From contig CAWFGS010000002.1 of assembly GCA_963815535.1 (NCBI GenBank), forward strand, positions 418,971 to 482,970: DNA of 64,000 nucleotides, given 5' to 3'. Of this stretch, positions 26,600 to 37,920 are shown one piece after another. Positions within the stretch are counted from its first letter, which is position 1; each line of letters starts with the position of its first letter. The notes under the pieces are model-generated. The model saw only the letters and a program-made list of their open reading frames with translations, was not told where the DNA came from and ran no database searches. The DNA comes from CAWFGS01 sp963815535. Its GTDB lineage: Bacteria; Pseudomonadota; Alphaproteobacteria; Sphingomonadales; Sphingomonadaceae. Both the position numbers and the translations under genes were made by a program.

Positions 26600-27070
26600 A
26601 TGTCACGTCGTCGTCGTCCCGAAAAGCGGGTCATCCTGCCCGATCCCAAGTACAAGGATCAGATCCTGTCGAAGTTCATGAACAACCTCATGCTCGACGG
26701 TAAGAAATCCACTGCCGAACGCATCGTTTACGGCGCGCTGGAAACGGTGGAGGGGAAGGCCAAGTCCGATCCCATCGCCATGTTCCACGACGCGCTGACC
26801 AACATCGCGCCCCAGGTCGAGGTCCGCAGCCGCCGCGTCGGCGGTGCGACCTATCAGGTGCCGGTGGAGGTTCGCCCCGAACGCGCCCAGGCGCTGGCCA
26901 TTCGCTGGCTGATCGGTGCGGCACGCGGTCGCCCCGAAACCACCATGTCCGCGCGTCTTTCAGGCGAGCTGATGGATGCGGCGAACAATCGCGGCAATGC
27001 GGTGAAGAAGCGCGAAGACACGCACCGCATGGCCGATGCCAACCGGGCATTCAGCCACTATCGCTGGTAG
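26600..27070 (+). CDS. rpsG: 30S ribosomal protein S7
   Basis: 156 residues, the normal bacterial length. ATG 26600 follows the AGAGGAG ribosome site; upstream open frame belongs to the hairpin spacer. It carries the conserved [10 protein letters not shown] start, [20 protein letters not shown] and the C-terminal NRAFSHYRW. It nucleates assembly of the 30S head and contacts the E-site tRNA; in E. coli S7 represses its own str operon. Confidence 0.98.
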   Translation: MSRRRRPEKRVILPDPKYKDQILSKFMNNLMLDGKKSTAERIVYGALETVEGKAKSDPIAMFHDALTNIAPQVEVRSRRVGGATYQVPVEVRPERAQALAIRWLIGAARGRPETTMSARLSGELMDAANNRGNAVKKREDTHRMADANRAFSHYRW

Positions 27071-27131
27071 GCCTGGGCGCTTTATCCGGTGGCATCTTTA
27101 ACCGGTAACAATTGCAACTATATGGGGAAGC

Positions 27132-27150
27132 GGGCCGCATCGGGCGGCCC
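27132..27150 (+). promoter_or_regulatory. small stem-loop upstream of fusA
   Basis: GGGCCGC (27132-27138) and GCGGCCC (27144-27150) form a perfect 7-bp stem with a 5-base loop, about 27 bp before the fusA ATG. It lacks a T-tract. Possible leader structure; role unproven. Confidence 0.45.
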
Positions 27151-27176
27151 CTCCCACAAACCCTTGAGGTAATATC

Positions 27177-29270
27177 ATGGCCCGCGAATATCCGCTGGAA
27201 CGCTACCGCAATATCGGAATCATGGCGCATATCGACGCCGGCAAGACGACGACGACCGAGCGGATTCTCTATTACACCGGCAAATCCTACAAGATCGGCG
27301 AAGTGCATGACGGCGCGGCGACGATGGACTGGATGGAGCAGGAGCAGGAACGCGGCATCACGATCACGTCCGCCGCCACCACCACGTTCTGGGCCAATGA
27401 CGATGGCAAGGGTGAAAAGCACCGGATCAACATCATCGATACGCCGGGCCATGTGGATTTCACCATCGAAGTCGAACGCTCCTTGCGCGTGCTCGATGGT
27501 GCGGTCGCCGTGTTCGATGGTGTGGCCGGGGTCGAGCCTCAGTCCGAAACGGTCTGGCGCCAGGCCGACAAGTACAAAGTGCCGCGGATGTGCTTCATCA
27601 ACAAGCTGGACCGCACGGGCGCCGATTTCTACTACTGCGTGGACAGCATCGTGGAACGCCTCGGCGCGACGCCGCTGGTGCTGTACCTGCCGATCGGTAT
27701 CGAAGGCGGCCTGAAAGGCGTGGTCGATCTGGTCAACAATCGCGGCATCGTGTGGGAAGATGAATCGCTGGGTGCGACGTTCAACTACACCGACATTCCC
27801 GAAGACATGGCCGACAAGGCCGCCGAATATCGCGAATTGCTGATCGAAAAAGTCGTGGAGCAGGACGACGCGATCATGGAAAGCTACCTCGAAGGGAACA
27901 TCCCCGACGCGGCCACGCTAAAGAAACTGATCCGCAAGGGAACGCTGGAACAGGCATTCGTGCCCGTGCTGTGCGGTTCCGCGTTCAAGAATAAGGGCGT
28001 CCAGCCTTTGCTCGATGCGGTGGTCGATTACATGCCCGCGCCGACCGATGTGGAATCGATCACGGGCATCCTTCCCGACACCGATCAGGAAGAAAAGCGC
28101 CCGTCGCGCGACGATGCGCCGTTCTCCGCGCTGGCGTTCAAGATCATGAACGATCCGTTCGTGGGATCGTTGACCTTCACGCGTATCTATTCCGGTATGC
28201 TGTCGAAAGGCGGCGTTCTGAACTCCGTGAAGGAGAAGAAGGAAAAGATTGGCCGTATGCTGCTGATGCATTCCAACAATCGGGAAGATATCGAAGAAGC
28301 CTTCGCTGGCGATATCGTCGCGATCGCGGGTTTGAAGGATACGACCACGGGCGACACCCTGTGCGACCCCGCACATCCGATCATTCTGGAGCGGATGGAG
28401 TTCCCCGAACCCGTCATCGAGTTGAGCGTCGAGCCGAAAACCAAGGCCGACCAGGAGAAGATGGGCGTCGCGCTCAATCGCCTGTCCGCCGAAGATCCGT
28501 CTTTCCGCGTCACCACCGATCATGAATTGGGCCAGACGATCATCAAGGGCATGGGCGAGCTTCACCTCGACATTCTGGTCGATCGGATGAAGCGCGAATT
28601 CAAGGTGGAAGCCAATGTCGGCGCGCCGCAGGTTGCCTATCGCGAATCGCTGGGCCGTCAGATCGATGTGGATTACACGCATAAGAAACAGTCGGGCGGT
28701 TCGGGCCAGTTCGCTCGTGCGAAAGCGACGTTCATTCCCGGCGAACGCGGTCAGGGCATCGTGTTCGAAGACAGCATCAAGGGCGGCAATATTCCTCGCG
28801 AATACATTCCGTCGCTGGAAAAAGGGATGCGCGAGCAGGCCGAAAGCGGCTATCTCATCGGCTTCCCGATCATCGATTTCACCATCCAGCTGACCGACGG
28901 CGCCTATCACGACGTCGATTCGAGCACGGTGGCGTTCGAAATCTGTGGCCGTGGCGCGATGCGCGAAGCTGCCGATCGTGGCGGTATCAAACTGCTCGAA
29001 CCGGTGATGAAAGTCGAAGTGATTACGCCGGAAGATTATCTCGGCGACGTCATCGGCGATCTCAATTCACGGCGCGGACAGATCCAGGGGACCGACACGC
29101 GCGGCAACGCGCAAGCGGTCGAGGCGATGGTGCCGCTGGCCAATATGTTCGGCTACGTGAATGAATTGCGGTCGTTCTCGCAAGGTCGCGCGCAATATTC
29201 GATGCAGTTCTCCCATTACGAAGAAGTGCCCGCGAATGTCGCTGCCGAGGTCAAGGAGAAGCTTGCCTAA
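27177..29270 (+). CDS. fusA: elongation factor G
   Basis: 697 residues, full length. GTPase motifs: [15 protein letters not shown] (P-loop), [14 protein letters not shown] (switch I/G2), [16 protein letters not shown] (G3), NKLDRTG (G4) and GSAFKNKG (G5). Domains II-V follow, with the tip region of domain IV ([10 protein letters not shown]). It drives ribosomal translocation. GAGG lies just before the ATG. No frameshift. Confidence 0.98.
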   Translation: MAREYPLERYRNIGIMAHIDAGKTTTTERILYYTGKSYKIGEVHDGAATMDWMEQEQERGITITSAATTTFWANDDGKGEKHRINIIDTPGHVDFTIEVERSLRVLDGAVAVFDGVAGVEPQSETVWRQADKYKVPRMCFINKLDRTGADFYYCVDSIVERLGATPLVLYLPIGIEGGLKGVVDLVNNRGIVWEDESLGATFNYTDIPEDMADKAAEYRELLIEKVVEQDDAIMESYLEGNIPDAATLKKLIRKGTLEQAFVPVLCGSAFKNKGVQPLLDAVVDYMPAPTDVESITGILPDTDQEEKRPSRDDAPFSALAFKIMNDPFVGSLTFTRIYSGMLSKGGVLNSVKEKKEKIGRMLLMHSNNREDIEEAFAGDIVAIAGLKDTTTGDTLCDPAHPIILERMEFPEPVIELSVEPKTKADQEKMGVALNRLSAEDPSFRVTTDHELGQTIIKGMGELHLDILVDRMKREFKVEANVGAPQVAYRESLGRQIDVDYTHKKQSGGSGQFARAKATFIPGERGQGIVFEDSIKGGNIPREYIPSLEKGMREQAESGYLIGFPIIDFTIQLTDGAYHDVDSSTVAFEICGRGAMREAADRGGIKLLEPVMKVEVITPEDYLGDVIGDLNSRRGQIQGTDTRGNAQAVEAMVPLANMFGYVNELRSFSQGRAQYSMQFSHYEEVPANVAAEVKEKLA

Positions 29271-29364
29271 GCACGACCGACCGTTTATGGGCGGCGCCTG
29301 ACACTCAGGGGCCGACCCCATTCCCCCGTATCATTACAGTTCAAGACACTAGAGGTTATACGAA

Positions 29365-30555
29365 ATGGCGAAAGCAAAGTTCGAGCGGAACAAGCCGCAC
29401 TGCAACATCGGTACCATCGGTCACGTCGATCATGGTAAGACGACCCTGACCGCTGCAATCACGAAAGTGATGGCGGAAGCGAATGGCGGCGCGGCCGTCG
29501 ATTTCGCAAACATCGACAAGGCCCCGGAAGAGCGCGAGCGTGGGATCACGATTTCGACCGCACACGTCGAATACGAAACCGAAGCGCGTCACTACGCACA
29601 CGTCGATTGCCCGGGCCACGCCGATTATGTGAAGAACATGATCACCGGTGCGGCGCAGATGGACGGCGCAATTCTGGTGGTGAACGCCGCCGACGGTCCG
29701 ATGCCACAGACTCGTGAGCACATCCTGCTCGCCCGTCAGGTCGGCGTGCCTGCGCTGGTCGTTTACATGAATAAGGTCGATCAGGTCGATGACGAGGAAA
29801 TCCTCGAACTGGTCGAACTGGAAGTGCGCGAGCTGCTGTCCAGCTACGATTTCGACGGCGACAACATCGCCATTGTCAAGGGTTCGGCGCTGGCCGCACT
29901 CGAAGGCCGCGACGACAATATCGGCAAGGAATCCATCATGGAATTGATGAAGGCCGTGGATGAGCACATCCCGCAGCCCGATCGTCCGGTGGACAAGCCA
30001 TTCCTGATGCCGATCGAAGACGTCTTCTCGATCTCCGGTCGCGGTACCGTTGTGACCGGCCGTATCGAAACGGGCATCGTGAACGTCGGTGACGAAGTTG
30101 AGATCGTGGGCATCCGCGACACTTCCAAAACGACGGTGACCGGTGTGGAAATGTTCCGCAAGCTGCTCGATCGTGGTGAAGCGGGCGACAATGTCGGCGC
30201 GCTGGTTCGCGGCGTGGGCCGTGAAGATGTCGAGCGCGGTCAGGTTCTGGCCAAGCCCGGCTCGGTCAACCCGCACACCGAATTCAGCGCCGAGGTTTAC
30301 GTTCTGTCGAAGGACGAAGGTGGTCGTCACACGCCATTCTTCGCCAACTACCGCCCGCAGTTCTACTTCCGGACCACGGACGTTACCGGCGAAGTGGTTC
30401 TGCCCGAAGGTACGGAAATGGTCATGCCCGGCGACAACGTGACGATCGACGTCAAGCTGATCGCGCCGATCGCCATGGACCAGGGCCTGCGTTTCGCTAT
30501 TCGCGAAGGTGGACGGACCGTCGGTTCCGGGGTTGTCGGATCGATCAAGAAGTAA
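29365..30555 (+). CDS. tuf: elongation factor Tu
   Basis: 396 residues, full length. GTP-binding motifs [43 protein letters not shown] and GSALAAL are all intact. It delivers aminoacyl-tRNA to the ribosome. It follows fusA by 94 bp and ends in a strong terminator, closing the str cluster. Only one tuf copy is in the window. Confidence 0.98.
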   Translation: MAKAKFERNKPHCNIGTIGHVDHGKTTLTAAITKVMAEANGGAAVDFANIDKAPEERERGITISTAHVEYETEARHYAHVDCPGHADYVKNMITGAAQMDGAILVVNAADGPMPQTREHILLARQVGVPALVVYMNKVDQVDDEEILELVELEVRELLSSYDFDGDNIAIVKGSALAALEGRDDNIGKESIMELMKAVDEHIPQPDRPVDKPFLMPIEDVFSISGRGTVVTGRIETGIVNVGDEVEIVGIRDTSKTTVTGVEMFRKLLDRGEAGDNVGALVRGVGREDVERGQVLAKPGSVNPHTEFSAEVYVLSKDEGGRHTPFFANYRPQFYFRTTDVTGEVVLPEGTEMVMPGDNVTIDVKLIAPIAMDQGLRFAIREGGRTVGSGVVGSIKK

Positions 30556-30562
30556 TATAGGC

Positions 30563-30609
30563 TTTCCAACGGACGGGGATTCGTCTCCGTCCTTGGAAAT
30601 TCATTTTTA
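30563..30609 (+). terminator. rho-independent terminator after tuf
   Basis: TTTCCAA (30563-30569) pairs with TTGGAAA (30593-30599) and GGACGGGGA (30571-30579) with TCTCCGTCC (30584-30592), giving a 16-bp stem with one bulged C and one G-T pair. The loop is the stable TTCG tetraloop, and T-rich TTCATTTTTA follows. Confidence 0.88.
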
Positions 30610-30610
30610 G

Positions 30611-30654
30611 CGATCGCCCCATTCTCCCTGGAGACGGGAAGGGTGGGGCGATCG
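30611..30654 (+). promoter_or_regulatory. second stem-loop in the tuf-rpsJ gap
   Basis: CGATCGCCCCA (30611-30621) and TGGGGCGATCG (30644-30654) form a perfect 11-bp stem, with further partial pairing inside. It lies 35 bp before rpsJ. It may be a back-up terminator or an S10-operon leader element comparable in position to the E. coli S10 leader. Confidence 0.6.
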
Positions 30655-30688
30655 TTCGTTGTTTGCTCTTTCTCATTGGTAATCGGTT

Positions 30689-31000
30689 ATGGAAGCCCAG
30701 AATATTCGCATTCGCCTCAAGGCGTTCGACCATCGCGTTCTCGATCAGGCAACTGGCGAAATCGCGGAAACGGCCCGCCGTACAGGCGCGCTTATTCGTG
30801 GCCCCATTCCGATGCCGACGAGAATTGAAAAGTTCACCGTGAACCGTGGTCCGCACATCGACAAGAAGTCGCGGGAACAGTTCGAGGTTCGGACATTCAA
30901 ACGGTTGCTGGACATCGTGCAGCCGAACGCCCAGACGGTCGATGCGCTGATGAAGCTCGATCTGGCTGCCGGCGTCAATGTAGAGATCAAGCTGGCCTGA
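30689..31000 (+). CDS. rpsJ: 30S ribosomal protein S10
   Basis: 103 residues, standard length. [20 protein letters not shown], the hinge [20 protein letters not shown] and the C-terminal [18 protein letters not shown] are conserved. It is part of the 30S head and also the NusE antitermination factor. First gene of the S10 cluster; 208 bp separate it from rplC, much longer than other gaps in the cluster. Confidence 0.98.
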   Translation: MEAQNIRIRLKAFDHRVLDQATGEIAETARRTGALIRGPIPMPTRIEKFTVNRGPHIDKKSREQFEVRTFKRLLDIVQPNAQTVDALMKLDLAAGVNVEIKLA

Positions 31001-31162
31001 TCGGTCGGCTGCGTTCCCCAGCTTCGGCCGGGTCGCGCAATAATTGGGATACCTCCGGCGCGTATTCGTACGCAAGCCGGGCAAGCGTCCCCCGTCTCGC
31101 CGGTTCGCAAGGATCGGCATTATCAGCCCGGACGGGGTGATGCTTCTTTTTTGGGTTGGCAC

Positions 31163-31186
31163 GCTTGGCGGAATCCTCCGGCAAGC
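31163..31186 (+). promoter_or_regulatory. stem-loop upstream of rplC
   Basis: GCTTGGCGGA (31163-31172) and TCCGGCAAGC (31177-31186) pair at 9 of 10 positions around a 4-base loop, ending about 8 bp before the AAGGAG ribosome site of rplC. It could mask or expose the site, or simply separate rpsJ from rplC; this is inference. Confidence 0.5.
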
Positions 31187-31208
31187 CTCTGTGTAAGGAG
31201 CATGCATC

Positions 31209-32102
31209 ATGCGTACCGGCGTGATAGCGAAAAAAGTCGGGATGACCCGCCTCTTTCAGGAGGACGGACGGCATGTGCCCGTAACCGTCATGGCCCTGGA
31301 AGATTGCCAGATTATTTCCCACCGCACCCAGGATCGCGACGGTTATTTCGCGTTGCAGGTCGGTTCGGGCGAGGCGAAGCAGAAGAACGTCAACAAGCCG
31401 CAGCGCGAACATTTCGCGAAGGCCGAAGTCGGTCTTAAACGCCGCGTCGCGGAATTCCGCCTCGACGGTGAAGATGGCCTGTTGCCCGTCGGCGCGACAA
31501 TCAGCGCCGATCACTTCGTGGCCGGCCAGAAGGTCGATGTTACGGGCCACACCCAGGGTAAGGGCTTTGCAGGGGCCATGAAGCGTTGGGGCTTCGGCGG
31601 TCTGCGTGCCACTCATGGTGTGTCCGTGTCGCACCGTTCGCATGGCTCGACGGGTAACCGTCAGGATCCCGGCCGCGTGTTCAAGGGCAAGAAGATGGCC
31701 GGCCATATGGGCGACCGTCAGCGCACTCAGCAGAACCTCGAAATCGTTCGCACGGATGCCGATCGCGGGTTGATCTTCGTGAAGGGTTCCGTGCCAGGAA
31801 CGAAGAACAGCTGGATGCTGATCCGCGATGCGGTCAAAATCGATCACAAGGATCTGCCGTTCCCCGGTGTGATGCGTCGGAACCAGAGCGAGTTTGCGTC
31901 CGACGATGCGACGCCCGGTCTGGTCGAAAGTGCCGCCGAGCACGAGGTCGTGCCCGAAGTCAACGCCGAGCAGCAGGCCGAAAAGCTGAAGGAGCAGGAA
32001 GCCGGCGCGGATACCGCGACGACGCTTGCCAACGAAGCCGACAATTCCACAGATATCGATGCGGTCGAAACCGCGTCCGATGATTCGAACAAGGAGGGCT
32101 GA
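31209..32102 (+). CDS. rplC: 50S ribosomal protein L3 with acidic C-terminal extension
   Basis: 297 residues against ~210 in E. coli. The L3 core is complete: [19 protein letters not shown], the [13 protein letters not shown] loop, [19 protein letters not shown], and the end [11 protein letters not shown]. After about residue 222 follows an unusual ~75-residue acidic, Ala/Glu/Asp-rich tail ending SDDSNKEG. L3 starts 50S assembly near the peptidyl-transferase centre. Good AAGGAG ribosome site before ATG 31209. Its stop lies 3 bp before rplD. Confidence 0.97.
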   Translation: MRTGVIAKKVGMTRLFQEDGRHVPVTVMALEDCQIISHRTQDRDGYFALQVGSGEAKQKNVNKPQREHFAKAEVGLKRRVAEFRLDGEDGLLPVGATISADHFVAGQKVDVTGHTQGKGFAGAMKRWGFGGLRATHGVSVSHRSHGSTGNRQDPGRVFKGKKMAGHMGDRQRTQQNLEIVRTDADRGLIFVKGSVPGTKNSWMLIRDAVKIDHKDLPFPGVMRRNQSEFASDDATPGLVESAAEHEVVPEVNAEQQAEKLKEQEAGADTATTLANEADNSTDIDAVETASDDSNKEG

Positions 32103-32105
32103 TCC

Positions 32106-32732
32106 ATGAAGGTGAAGGTCCAGACGATCGATGGAACTGCCGGTGGCAGCGATATCGAATTGAACGATGCCGTATTCGGCATTGAACCGCGTGCGGATAT
32201 TCTGCACCGCGTGGTGACCTGGCAGCGCGAAAATGCGCGTGGCACGGCTCGTGCGGCGCAGGAGCGTTCCGACGTGAACCGCACGGGTAAGAAATTCGGC
32301 AAGCAGAAAGGTGGCGGCGTTGCCCGTCACGGCGATCGCGCAGCACCGATCTTCATCGGCGGTGGTAAGGCTCACGGCCCGCGCAAGCGCGATTTCGATC
32401 AGTCGTTGAACAAGAAAATTCGCGCATTGGGCTTGAAGATGGCGCTGTCTTCCAAAGCGAAGGACGGTTTGGTGGTCGTCGACAGCCTCGAAACCACCGA
32501 TGCCAAGACCAAGGCGATGGCTGCCGATTTCGGCAAAGCCGGCTATCACGGCAAGGTGCTGGTGATCGACGGTGACAGCGTGCATGACGGCTTCCGCAAG
32601 GCAGTCGGCAACCTGCCCGGCATCAACGTGCTGCCGGCTATCGGCGCCAATGTGTACGATATTTTGAACCACGACACGCTGATCCTTACGCGGGATGCAG
32701 TCGCAAAGCTGGAGGCGCGTTTCGATGGCTAA
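32106..32732 (+). CDS. rplD: 50S ribosomal protein L4
   Basis: 208 residues. The long loop that lines the exit tunnel is visible ([20 protein letters not shown] with [14 protein letters not shown]). In E. coli L4 regulates the S10 operon. Its last eight bases overlap the start of rplW. Confidence 0.97.
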   Translation: MKVKVQTIDGTAGGSDIELNDAVFGIEPRADILHRVVTWQRENARGTARAAQERSDVNRTGKKFGKQKGGGVARHGDRAAPIFIGGGKAHGPRKRDFDQSLNKKIRALGLKMALSSKAKDGLVVVDSLETTDAKTKAMAADFGKAGYHGKVLVIDGDSVHDGFRKAVGNLPGINVLPAIGANVYDILNHDTLILTRDAVAKLEARFDG

Positions 32733-33039
32733 ATCCGACAAGGCCGATATCCGTCATTACGACGTGGTGCTGGCCCCGCACATCACCGAGAAAGCCACTT
32801 TGTTGTCCGAGAACAACGCCGTCGTGTTCAAGGTTGCGAACACCGCGACCAAGCCCGAAATCAAGGCCGCCGTCGAAGCGTTGTTCGGCGTGACGGTGAA
32901 GGGTGTGAATACGCTGGTTCAGAAGGGCAAGACGAAACGCTGGCGTGGTCGCCCTTACAAGCGGTCCGACATGAAGAAGGCAATTGTCACGCTGGCCGAT
33001 GGCCAGTCGATCGACATCACCGAAGGCGTCCAAGGGTAA
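32725..33039 (+). CDS. rplW: 50S ribosomal protein L23
   Basis: 104 residues from ATG 32725, overlapping rpl[20 protein letters not shown] and the basic [20 protein letters not shown] are family hallmarks. It lies at the tunnel exit, where trigger factor and signal recognition particle dock. Confidence 0.97.
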   Translation: MAKSDKADIRHYDVVLAPHITEKATLLSENNAVVFKVANTATKPEIKAAVEALFGVTVKGVNTLVQKGKTKRWRGRPYKRSDMKKAIVTLADGQSIDITEGVQG

Positions 33040-33043
33040 ACCG

Positions 33044-33880
33044 ATGGCACTCAAGAATTACAAACCAACCAGCCCCGCCCGCCGCGCGCTGATCCTGGTC
33101 GACAAGTCCGGCTTGTATAAAGGCAAGCCGCTCAAGTCGTTGACCGAGGGTAAGCGCAAATCCGGTGGCCGCAACAATAAGGGCCACGTCACGTCCCGCG
33201 GGATCGGCGGCGGTCACAAGCAGAAGTACCGCTTCATCGACTTCAAGCGTCGCAAATGGGATATGCCCGCGACGGTGGAACGGATCGAATACGATCCCAA
33301 CCGTACGGCGTTCATTGCGTTGCTGAAATACGAAGACGGCGAGCAGACCTACATCATCGCCCCGCAGCGTATGGCGGTCGGCGACACCGTTGTTGCCGGC
33401 GAGAAAGTCGATACCAAGCCGGGCAATGCGATGTTGCTGGCCCAAATGCCGGTCGGGACGATTTGCCACAACATCGAAATGAAACCGATGAAGGGTGGCC
33501 AGATCGCACGCAGTGCCGGCGCTTACGCGCAACTGGTCGGTCGCGATCGCGGCATGGTCATCGTGCGGCTGAATTCCGGCGAGCAGCGTTACATCCGTGG
33601 CGATTGCATGGGAACGGTTGGCGCGGTGTCGAACCCCGACAACCAGAACCAGAATCTCGGCAAGGCTGGCCGCAAGCGTTGGATGGGCGTAAAGCCACTG
33701 ACGCGCGGCGTCGCCAAGAACCCCGTCGATCACCCGCATGGTGGTGGTGAAGGCCGGACCTCCGGCGGTCGCCATCCGGTCACTCCGTGGGGCAAGCCGA
33801 CCAAGGGCGCCCGCACTCGCAAGAACAAGCAGACGGATAAGATGATCATCCGTTCGCGTCACGCCAAGAAAAAGAGGTAA
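33044..33880 (+). CDS. rplB: 50S ribosomal protein L2
   Basis: 278 residues. ATG 33044 lies four bases after the rplW stop. Conserved blocks include [32 protein letters not shown], the C-terminal [13 protein letters not shown] with the essential His, and a basic tail. Needed for subunit joining and peptidyl transferase. No breaks. Confidence 0.98.
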   Translation: MALKNYKPTSPARRALILVDKSGLYKGKPLKSLTEGKRKSGGRNNKGHVTSRGIGGGHKQKYRFIDFKRRKWDMPATVERIEYDPNRTAFIALLKYEDGEQTYIIAPQRMAVGDTVVAGEKVDTKPGNAMLLAQMPVGTICHNIEMKPMKGGQIARSAGAYAQLVGRDRGMVIVRLNSGEQRYIRGDCMGTVGAVSNPDNQNQNLGKAGRKRWMGVKPLTRGVAKNPVDHPHGGGEGRTSGGRHPVTPWGKPTKGARTRKNKQTDKMIIRSRHAKKKR

Positions 33881-33886
33881 CGGATA

Positions 33887-34162
33887 ATGGCTCGTTCCGT
33901 TTGGAAAGGTCCGTTCGTAGACCTCCATCTGCTGAAAAAAGCAGAAGAAGCGCAGGACAGTGGCGCGCGCGCACCGATCAAGACCTGGTCGCGTCGTTCC
34001 ACCGTGTTGCCTCAGTTCGTCGGCCTGACGTTCAACGTCTATAATGGCCGAAAGTTCATTCCCGTCTCCGTCAGCGAAGACATGGTCGGGCACAAGCTGG
34101 GTGAATTTTCGCCCACGCGGACCTTTCCAGGGCACGCGTCCGACAAGAAGGGCAAACGGTAA
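33887..34162 (+). CDS. rpsS: 30S ribosomal protein S19
   Basis: 91 residues. [40 protein letters not shown] and the C-terminal [20 protein letters not shown] match the family closely. It is in the 30S head at the intersubunit bridge. It shares one base with rplV (TAATG). Confidence 0.97.
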   Translation: MARSVWKGPFVDLHLLKKAEEAQDSGARAPIKTWSRRSTVLPQFVGLTFNVYNGRKFIPVSVSEDMVGHKLGEFSPTRTFPGHASDKKGKR

Positions 34163-34548
34163 TGGGCAAGGCGAAATCCCCCCGTCGCGTCGGTGAGAAT
34201 GAAGCGCTGGCCGTTGGCACCACCATTCGCGGCTCGGCGCAGAAGCTGAACCTCGTCGCGCAGCTCATCCGCGGCAAGAAGGCCGAAGATGCGTTGAACA
34301 TTCTGTCGTTTTCGAAGAAGTCGATGGCGCGCGATGCATCCAAGGTGCTGTCGTCCGCGATCGCCAATGCGGAAAACAATCACGACCTCGATGTCGATGC
34401 GCTGATCGTGTCGGAAGCGAGCGTCGGCAAGGCGATCACGATGAAGCGGTTCCATACGCGCGGTCGCGGCAAGAGCACGCGCATCTTGAAGCCGTTCAGC
34501 CGTCTGCGGATCGTCGTGCGCGAGCATGAAGAAGAGGAAGAGGCGTAA
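34162..34548 (+). CDS. rplV: 50S ribosomal protein L22
   Basis: 128 residues. [20 protein letters not shown] and the tunnel-constriction hairpin with [20 protein letters not shown] are present. The C-terminus ends in an acidic HEEEEEA-type run. It overlaps rpsS by one base and lies 3 bp before rpsC. Confidence 0.97.
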   Translation: MGKAKSPRRVGENEALAVGTTIRGSAQKLNLVAQLIRGKKAEDALNILSFSKKSMARDASKVLSSAIANAENNHDLDVDALIVSEASVGKAITMKRFHTRGRGKSTRILKPFSRLRIVVREHEEEEEA

Positions 34549-34551
34549 GTC

Positions 34552-35247
34552 ATGGGTCAGAAAAGCAACCCGATCGGTCTGCGCCTGCAGATCAACCGCA
34601 CCTGGGACAGCCGCTGGTATGCCGAAGGCGCCAATTACGCGCAGCTGTTGAAAGAAGATATCGCGATCCGCAAGCACATCATCGATACGCTGCCGCAGGC
34701 TGCGATTTCGAAAGTTGTGATCGAACGCCCCGCGAAATTGTGCCGCATCTCGATCTACGCTGCACGGCCCGGCGTGATCATCGGCAAGAAAGGCGCGGAT
34801 ATCGAAAAGCTGCGCGCGAAACTTGCAAGCATGACCGCGAGCGACGTGAAGCTGAATATTGTCGAAATCCGCAAGCCGGAAGTCGATGCCAAACTGGTCG
34901 CGCAGGGAATTGCCGACCAGCTTATCCGCCGCGTCGCTTTCCGCCGTGCGATGAAGCGCGCCATGCAATCCGCAATGCGCCTGGGGGCCGAAGGGATCAA
35001 GATCGTCTGCGGCGGCCGATTGGGCGGCGCGGAGATTGCGCGGGTCGAACAGTATCGCGAAGGCCGCGTGCCGTTGCACACCCTGCGCGCCAATATCGAT
35101 TATGCAGAGGCCGAGGCACTGACCGCCTATGGCATCATCGGCATCAAGGTGTGGGTGTTCAAGGGTGAAATCCTGGGTCACGATCCGACCGCGCAGGACC
35201 GTTTGATGATGGAAGCGCAGACTTCCGGCGTCCGTCCCGCTCGCTGA
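34552..35247 (+). CDS. rpsC: 30S ribosomal protein S3
   Basis: 231 residues. [20 protein letters not shown] start, KH domain with [13 protein letters not shown], and the C-terminal domain with [20 protein letters not shown]. It forms the mRNA entry site together with S4 and S5. 34 bp separate it from rplP. Confidence 0.98.
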   Translation: MGQKSNPIGLRLQINRTWDSRWYAEGANYAQLLKEDIAIRKHIIDTLPQAAISKVVIERPAKLCRISIYAARPGVIIGKKGADIEKLRAKLASMTASDVKLNIVEIRKPEVDAKLVAQGIADQLIRRVAFRRAMKRAMQSAMRLGAEGIKIVCGGRLGGAEIARVEQYREGRVPLHTLRANIDYAEAEALTAYGIIGIKVWVFKGEILGHDPTAQDRLMMEAQTSGVRPAR

Positions 35248-35281
35248 TCCGGCATAGTAAGACAGTTCGAAAGATAGCATC

Positions 35282-35719
35282 ATGCTGCAACCGAAAAAGC
35301 ATAAATATCGCAAGGCTTTCAAGGGCCGTATCAAGGGTGATTCCCGTGGGGGCACCACGCTCAATTTCGGGTCTTACGGCCTGAAAGCGTTGGAGCCGGA
35401 GCGTATTACCGCGCGTCAGATCGAGGCTGCCCGGCGCGCGATTACGCGCCACATCAAACGCCAGGGCCGGTTGTGGATCCGGATTTTCCCGGATGTGCCC
35501 GTGTCCAAGAAACCTGCCGAAGTGCGTCAGGGTAAGGGCAAGGGTTCGGTTGAATACTGGGCGGCGCGGGTGAAGCCTGGCCGCATCATGTTCGAACTGG
35601 ACGGCGTGCCCGGACCATTGGCTGCCGTCGCATTTTCGCGCGCTGCCATGAAGTTGCCGGTGAAGACGAAAGTCGTCGCGCGTCTTGGCGATACCTCGCA
35701 TCTGGGAGCGGAAGGATGA
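35282..35719 (+). CDS. rplP: 50S ribosomal protein L16
   Basis: 145 residues. [19 protein letters not shown], the hydroxylation-region [19 protein letters not shown] and [20 protein letters not shown] are conserved. It organises the A-site of the 50S subunit. Its stop overlaps rpmC by four bases (ATGA). Confidence 0.97.
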   Translation: MLQPKKHKYRKAFKGRIKGDSRGGTTLNFGSYGLKALEPERITARQIEAARRAITRHIKRQGRLWIRIFPDVPVSKKPAEVRQGKGKGSVEYWAARVKPGRIMFELDGVPGPLAAVAFSRAAMKLPVKTKVVARLGDTSHLGAEG

Positions 35720-35937
35720 GCAAGATCGAAGACCTTCGCGCCAAGAGCGACGATCAGTTGACCGAAGAGCTGGGCGAATTGAAGCGCGAGCAGTTCAATC
35801 TCCGGTTCCAGTCCGCGACCAATCAGTTGGAACGTCCGGCACGGGTCAAGGAAGTTCGTCGTGCGATCGCCATGATTAAGACGTTGCAGGCCGAACGCAC
35901 ACTCAAAGCAAAGACCGCATCTGCGGTTACGGCGTAA
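35716..35937 (+). CDS. rpmC: 50S ribosomal protein L29
   Basis: 73 residues, a two-helix protein: [39 protein letters not shown] and [15 protein letters not shown]. It lies at the tunnel exit next to L23. Overlaps rplP. Confidence 0.96.
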   Translation: MSKIEDLRAKSDDQLTEELGELKREQFNLRFQSATNQLERPARVKEVRRAIAMIKTLQAERTLKAKTASAVTA

Positions 35938-35947
35938 GGAGGCCGAT

Positions 35948-36247
35948 ATGCCCAAACGTATTCTGATCGGGACTATCACCTCCGACAAGGCGGATAAGAC
36001 CGTGACCGTGAAGGTCGAACGCAAGATCAAGCATCCATTGTATGGCAAGATCATGCGTCGTTCGAAGAAATATCACGCGCACGATGCGGACAATGCCTTC
36101 AAAGAGGGCGATACGGTTCGCATTGAGGAAACCAAACCCATATCGAAGAGCAAGACCTGGCGCGTGCTGGATCAGGTTCATGCCGGTAAGGGCAAGGCCG
36201 TTGAAGCCGATATCGAAGTCGAGGCCGCAGCAGGCAGCACGACGTAA
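35948..36247 (+). CDS. rpsQ: 30S ribosomal protein S17
   Basis: 99 residues: an OB-fold core with [40 protein letters not shown] and [20 protein letters not shown], plus a ~20-residue acidic C-terminal extension. It binds 16S rRNA early in 30S assembly. Last gene of the S10-type block. Confidence 0.96.
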   Translation: MPKRILIGTITSDKADKTVTVKVERKIKHPLYGKIMRRSKKYHAHDADNAFKEGDTVRIEETKPISKSKTWRVLDQVHAGKGKAVEADIEVEAAAGSTT

Positions 36248-36259
36248 GAGTTTTGGAAC

Positions 36260-36278
36260 TGCCAGACTGGTTCTGGCA
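36260..36278 (+). promoter_or_regulatory. stem-loop at the S10/spc boundary (rpsQ-rplN)
   Basis: TGCCAGA (36260-36266) and TCTGGCA (36272-36278) pair perfectly over 7 bp with a 5-base loop. An AAAAAGGA ribosome site for rplN follows. In E. coli this is where the S10 operon ends and the spc operon begins. Confidence 0.5.
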
Positions 36279-36303
36279 AGCCGGATAAAAAGGAACTGAA
36301 TCC

Positions 36304-36672
36304 ATGATTCAGATGCAATCTAACCTGGATGTCGCCGATAATAGCGGTGCCAAACGGGTGCAATGTATCAAAGTGCTGGGCGGATCGAAACGCCGCACCG
36401 CCAGCGTGGGCGACGTGATCGTCGTGTCCGTGAAGGAAGCGCAGCCGCGCGCCAAGGTCAAGAAGGGCGACGTTCACCGTGCTGTGATCGTTCGCACTCG
36501 CAAGGATGTGCGCCGTCCCGATGGCAGCGTCATCCGGTTCGACGGCAATGCCGCCGTGCTGGTGAACAAGAACGAGGAGCCGATCGGCACTCGTATCTTC
36601 GGCCCCGTGGTTCGCGAATTGCGCGGTCGCGGTTTCATGAAGATCATTTCGCTTGCGCCGGAGGTGATCTGA
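36304..36672 (+). CDS. rplN: 50S ribosomal protein L14
   Basis: 122 residues: [40 protein letters not shown] and [20 protein letters not shown] are diagnostic. Sits at the intersubunit face. Shares one base with rplX (TGATG). Confidence 0.97.
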   Translation: MIQMQSNLDVADNSGAKRVQCIKVLGGSKRRTASVGDVIVVSVKEAQPRAKVKKGDVHRAVIVRTRKDVRRPDGSVIRFDGNAAVLVNKNEEPIGTRIFGPVVRELRGRGFMKIISLAPEVI

Positions 36673-36992
36673 TGGCTTCCGCACGTATCAAAAAAGGCGA
36701 CAATGTCGTCGTTTTGTCCGGCAAGGACAAAGGGCAGACCGGCACGGTGACGAAAGTCATGCCGAAAGAGGGCAAGCTCATCGTCGGCGGCGTGAACATC
36801 GCCGCGCGGCATCGCAAGCCCAGCCAGGAAAATCCACAAGGCGGCATCGACCGGTTCGAAGCGCCCATGCATATCGCCAAGGTCGCGGTTGCCGATCCCA
36901 AGGACGGCAAACCCACCCGCGTTCGTTTCGAAGAACGCGATGGCAAGAAGGTCCGCGTCGCGGTCAAATCGGGAGAGACGATCGATGGCTGA
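36672..36992 (+). CDS. rplX: 50S ribosomal protein L24
   Basis: 106 residues from ATG 36672. It carries the KOW motif [20 protein letters not shown] and [20 protein letters not shown]. An assembly-initiator protein of the 50S. Overlaps rplE by eight bases. Confidence 0.97.
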   Translation: MASARIKKGDNVVVLSGKDKGQTGTVTKVMPKEGKLIVGGVNIAARHRKPSQENPQGGIDRFEAPMHIAKVAVADPKDGKPTRVRFEERDGKKVRVAVKSGETIDG

Positions 36993-37578
36993 TTATACCC
37001 CCCGCATGAAGCAGCGCTATAACGAGACGATCGTTGCGGCGATGACGGAAAAGTTTGGTTACAAGAACCGGATGGAAGTGCCCAAGATCGATAAGATCGT
37101 GCTCAATATGGGTGTCGGCGAAGCAAGCCAGGACAAGAAGAAGGTCCAGACCGCTGCCGAGGAGATGGCGCTGATCGCTGGTCAGAAGCCCGTGATTACC
37201 AAGGCCAAGAAGTCCATCGCGCAGTTTAAATTGCGTGAAGGCATGCCGATCGGAACGAAGGTCACCCTTCGCAAGGAACGCATGTTCGAATTTCTCGACC
37301 GGCTGATTACCATTGCAATGCCCCGCATTCGCGACTTTCGCGGTGTGAACCCGAAGAGTTTCGACGGGCGCGGCAATTACGCGATGGGGCTGAAGGAACA
37401 GATCGTGTTCCCCGAAATCAGCTATGACAAAATCGATGTGGTTCGTGGGATGGACATTATCGTCACCACGACCGCCAACACCGACGATGAAGCGCGCGAG
37501 TTGCTGCGTCTGTTCGGATTCCCATTCCCACGTACCGAAGAAGCGTCGGACGCGTCGGACAAGAAAGAAGCCGCGTAA
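36985..37578 (+). CDS. rplE: 50S ribosomal protein L5
   Basis: 197 residues from ATG 36985. Conserved [40 protein letters not shown] and [19 protein letters not shown]. It binds 5S rRNA and P-site tRNA. A short charged tail ([13 protein letters not shown]) extends the usual ~180-residue form. Confidence 0.97.
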   Translation: MADYTPRMKQRYNETIVAAMTEKFGYKNRMEVPKIDKIVLNMGVGEASQDKKKVQTAAEEMALIAGQKPVITKAKKSIAQFKLREGMPIGTKVTLRKERMFEFLDRLITIAMPRIRDFRGVNPKSFDGRGNYAMGLKEQIVFPEISYDKIDVVRGMDIIVTTTANTDDEARELLRLFGFPFPRTEEASDASDKKEAA

Positions 37579-37603
37579 GCGGTTATAGGAGAGCTTAAGT
37601 CCA

Positions 37604-37909
37604 ATGGCGAAACTGAGTTCCGTTAACAAAAACGAGCGTCGCAAGAAGCTCGTCGTGAAATATGCAACGAAATATGCGCGCTTGAAGGCGATTGCCGACG
37701 ACAAGTCGCTCGACGAAGGCGAACGTCTGATGGCGCGCCTGAAGATGGCGGAGATTCCCCGAAACGGAAATCCGACGCGCGTTCGCAATCGTTGCACCAC
37801 CACCGGCCGGCCACGCGGGTATTACCGCAAGTTCGGTATCAATCGGATCGAATTGCGGAATCTGGGCAATAAGGGCCTGATCCCCGGTCTGACGAAGTCG
37901 AGCTGGTAA
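37604..37909 (+). CDS. rpsN: 30S ribosomal protein S14 (zinc-free form)
   Basis: 101 residues. The C-terminal [20 protein letters not shown] and [13 protein letters not shown] identify it. Only one cysteine is present, so it is the long zinc-independent paralogue, not the short four-cysteine type. In the 30S head. Confidence 0.97.
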   Translation: MAKLSSVNKNERRKKLVVKYATKYARLKAIADDKSLDEGERLMARLKMAEIPRNGNPTRVRNRCTTTGRPRGYYRKFGINRIELRNLGNKGLIPGLTKSSW

Positions 37910-37920
37910 GGAATTATTAG

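Noticed and set aside
30987..32741. 584-codon minus-strand frame opposite rplC/rplD
   Set aside because: Antisense to two conserved ribosomal proteins in the expected order; no recognisable domain.
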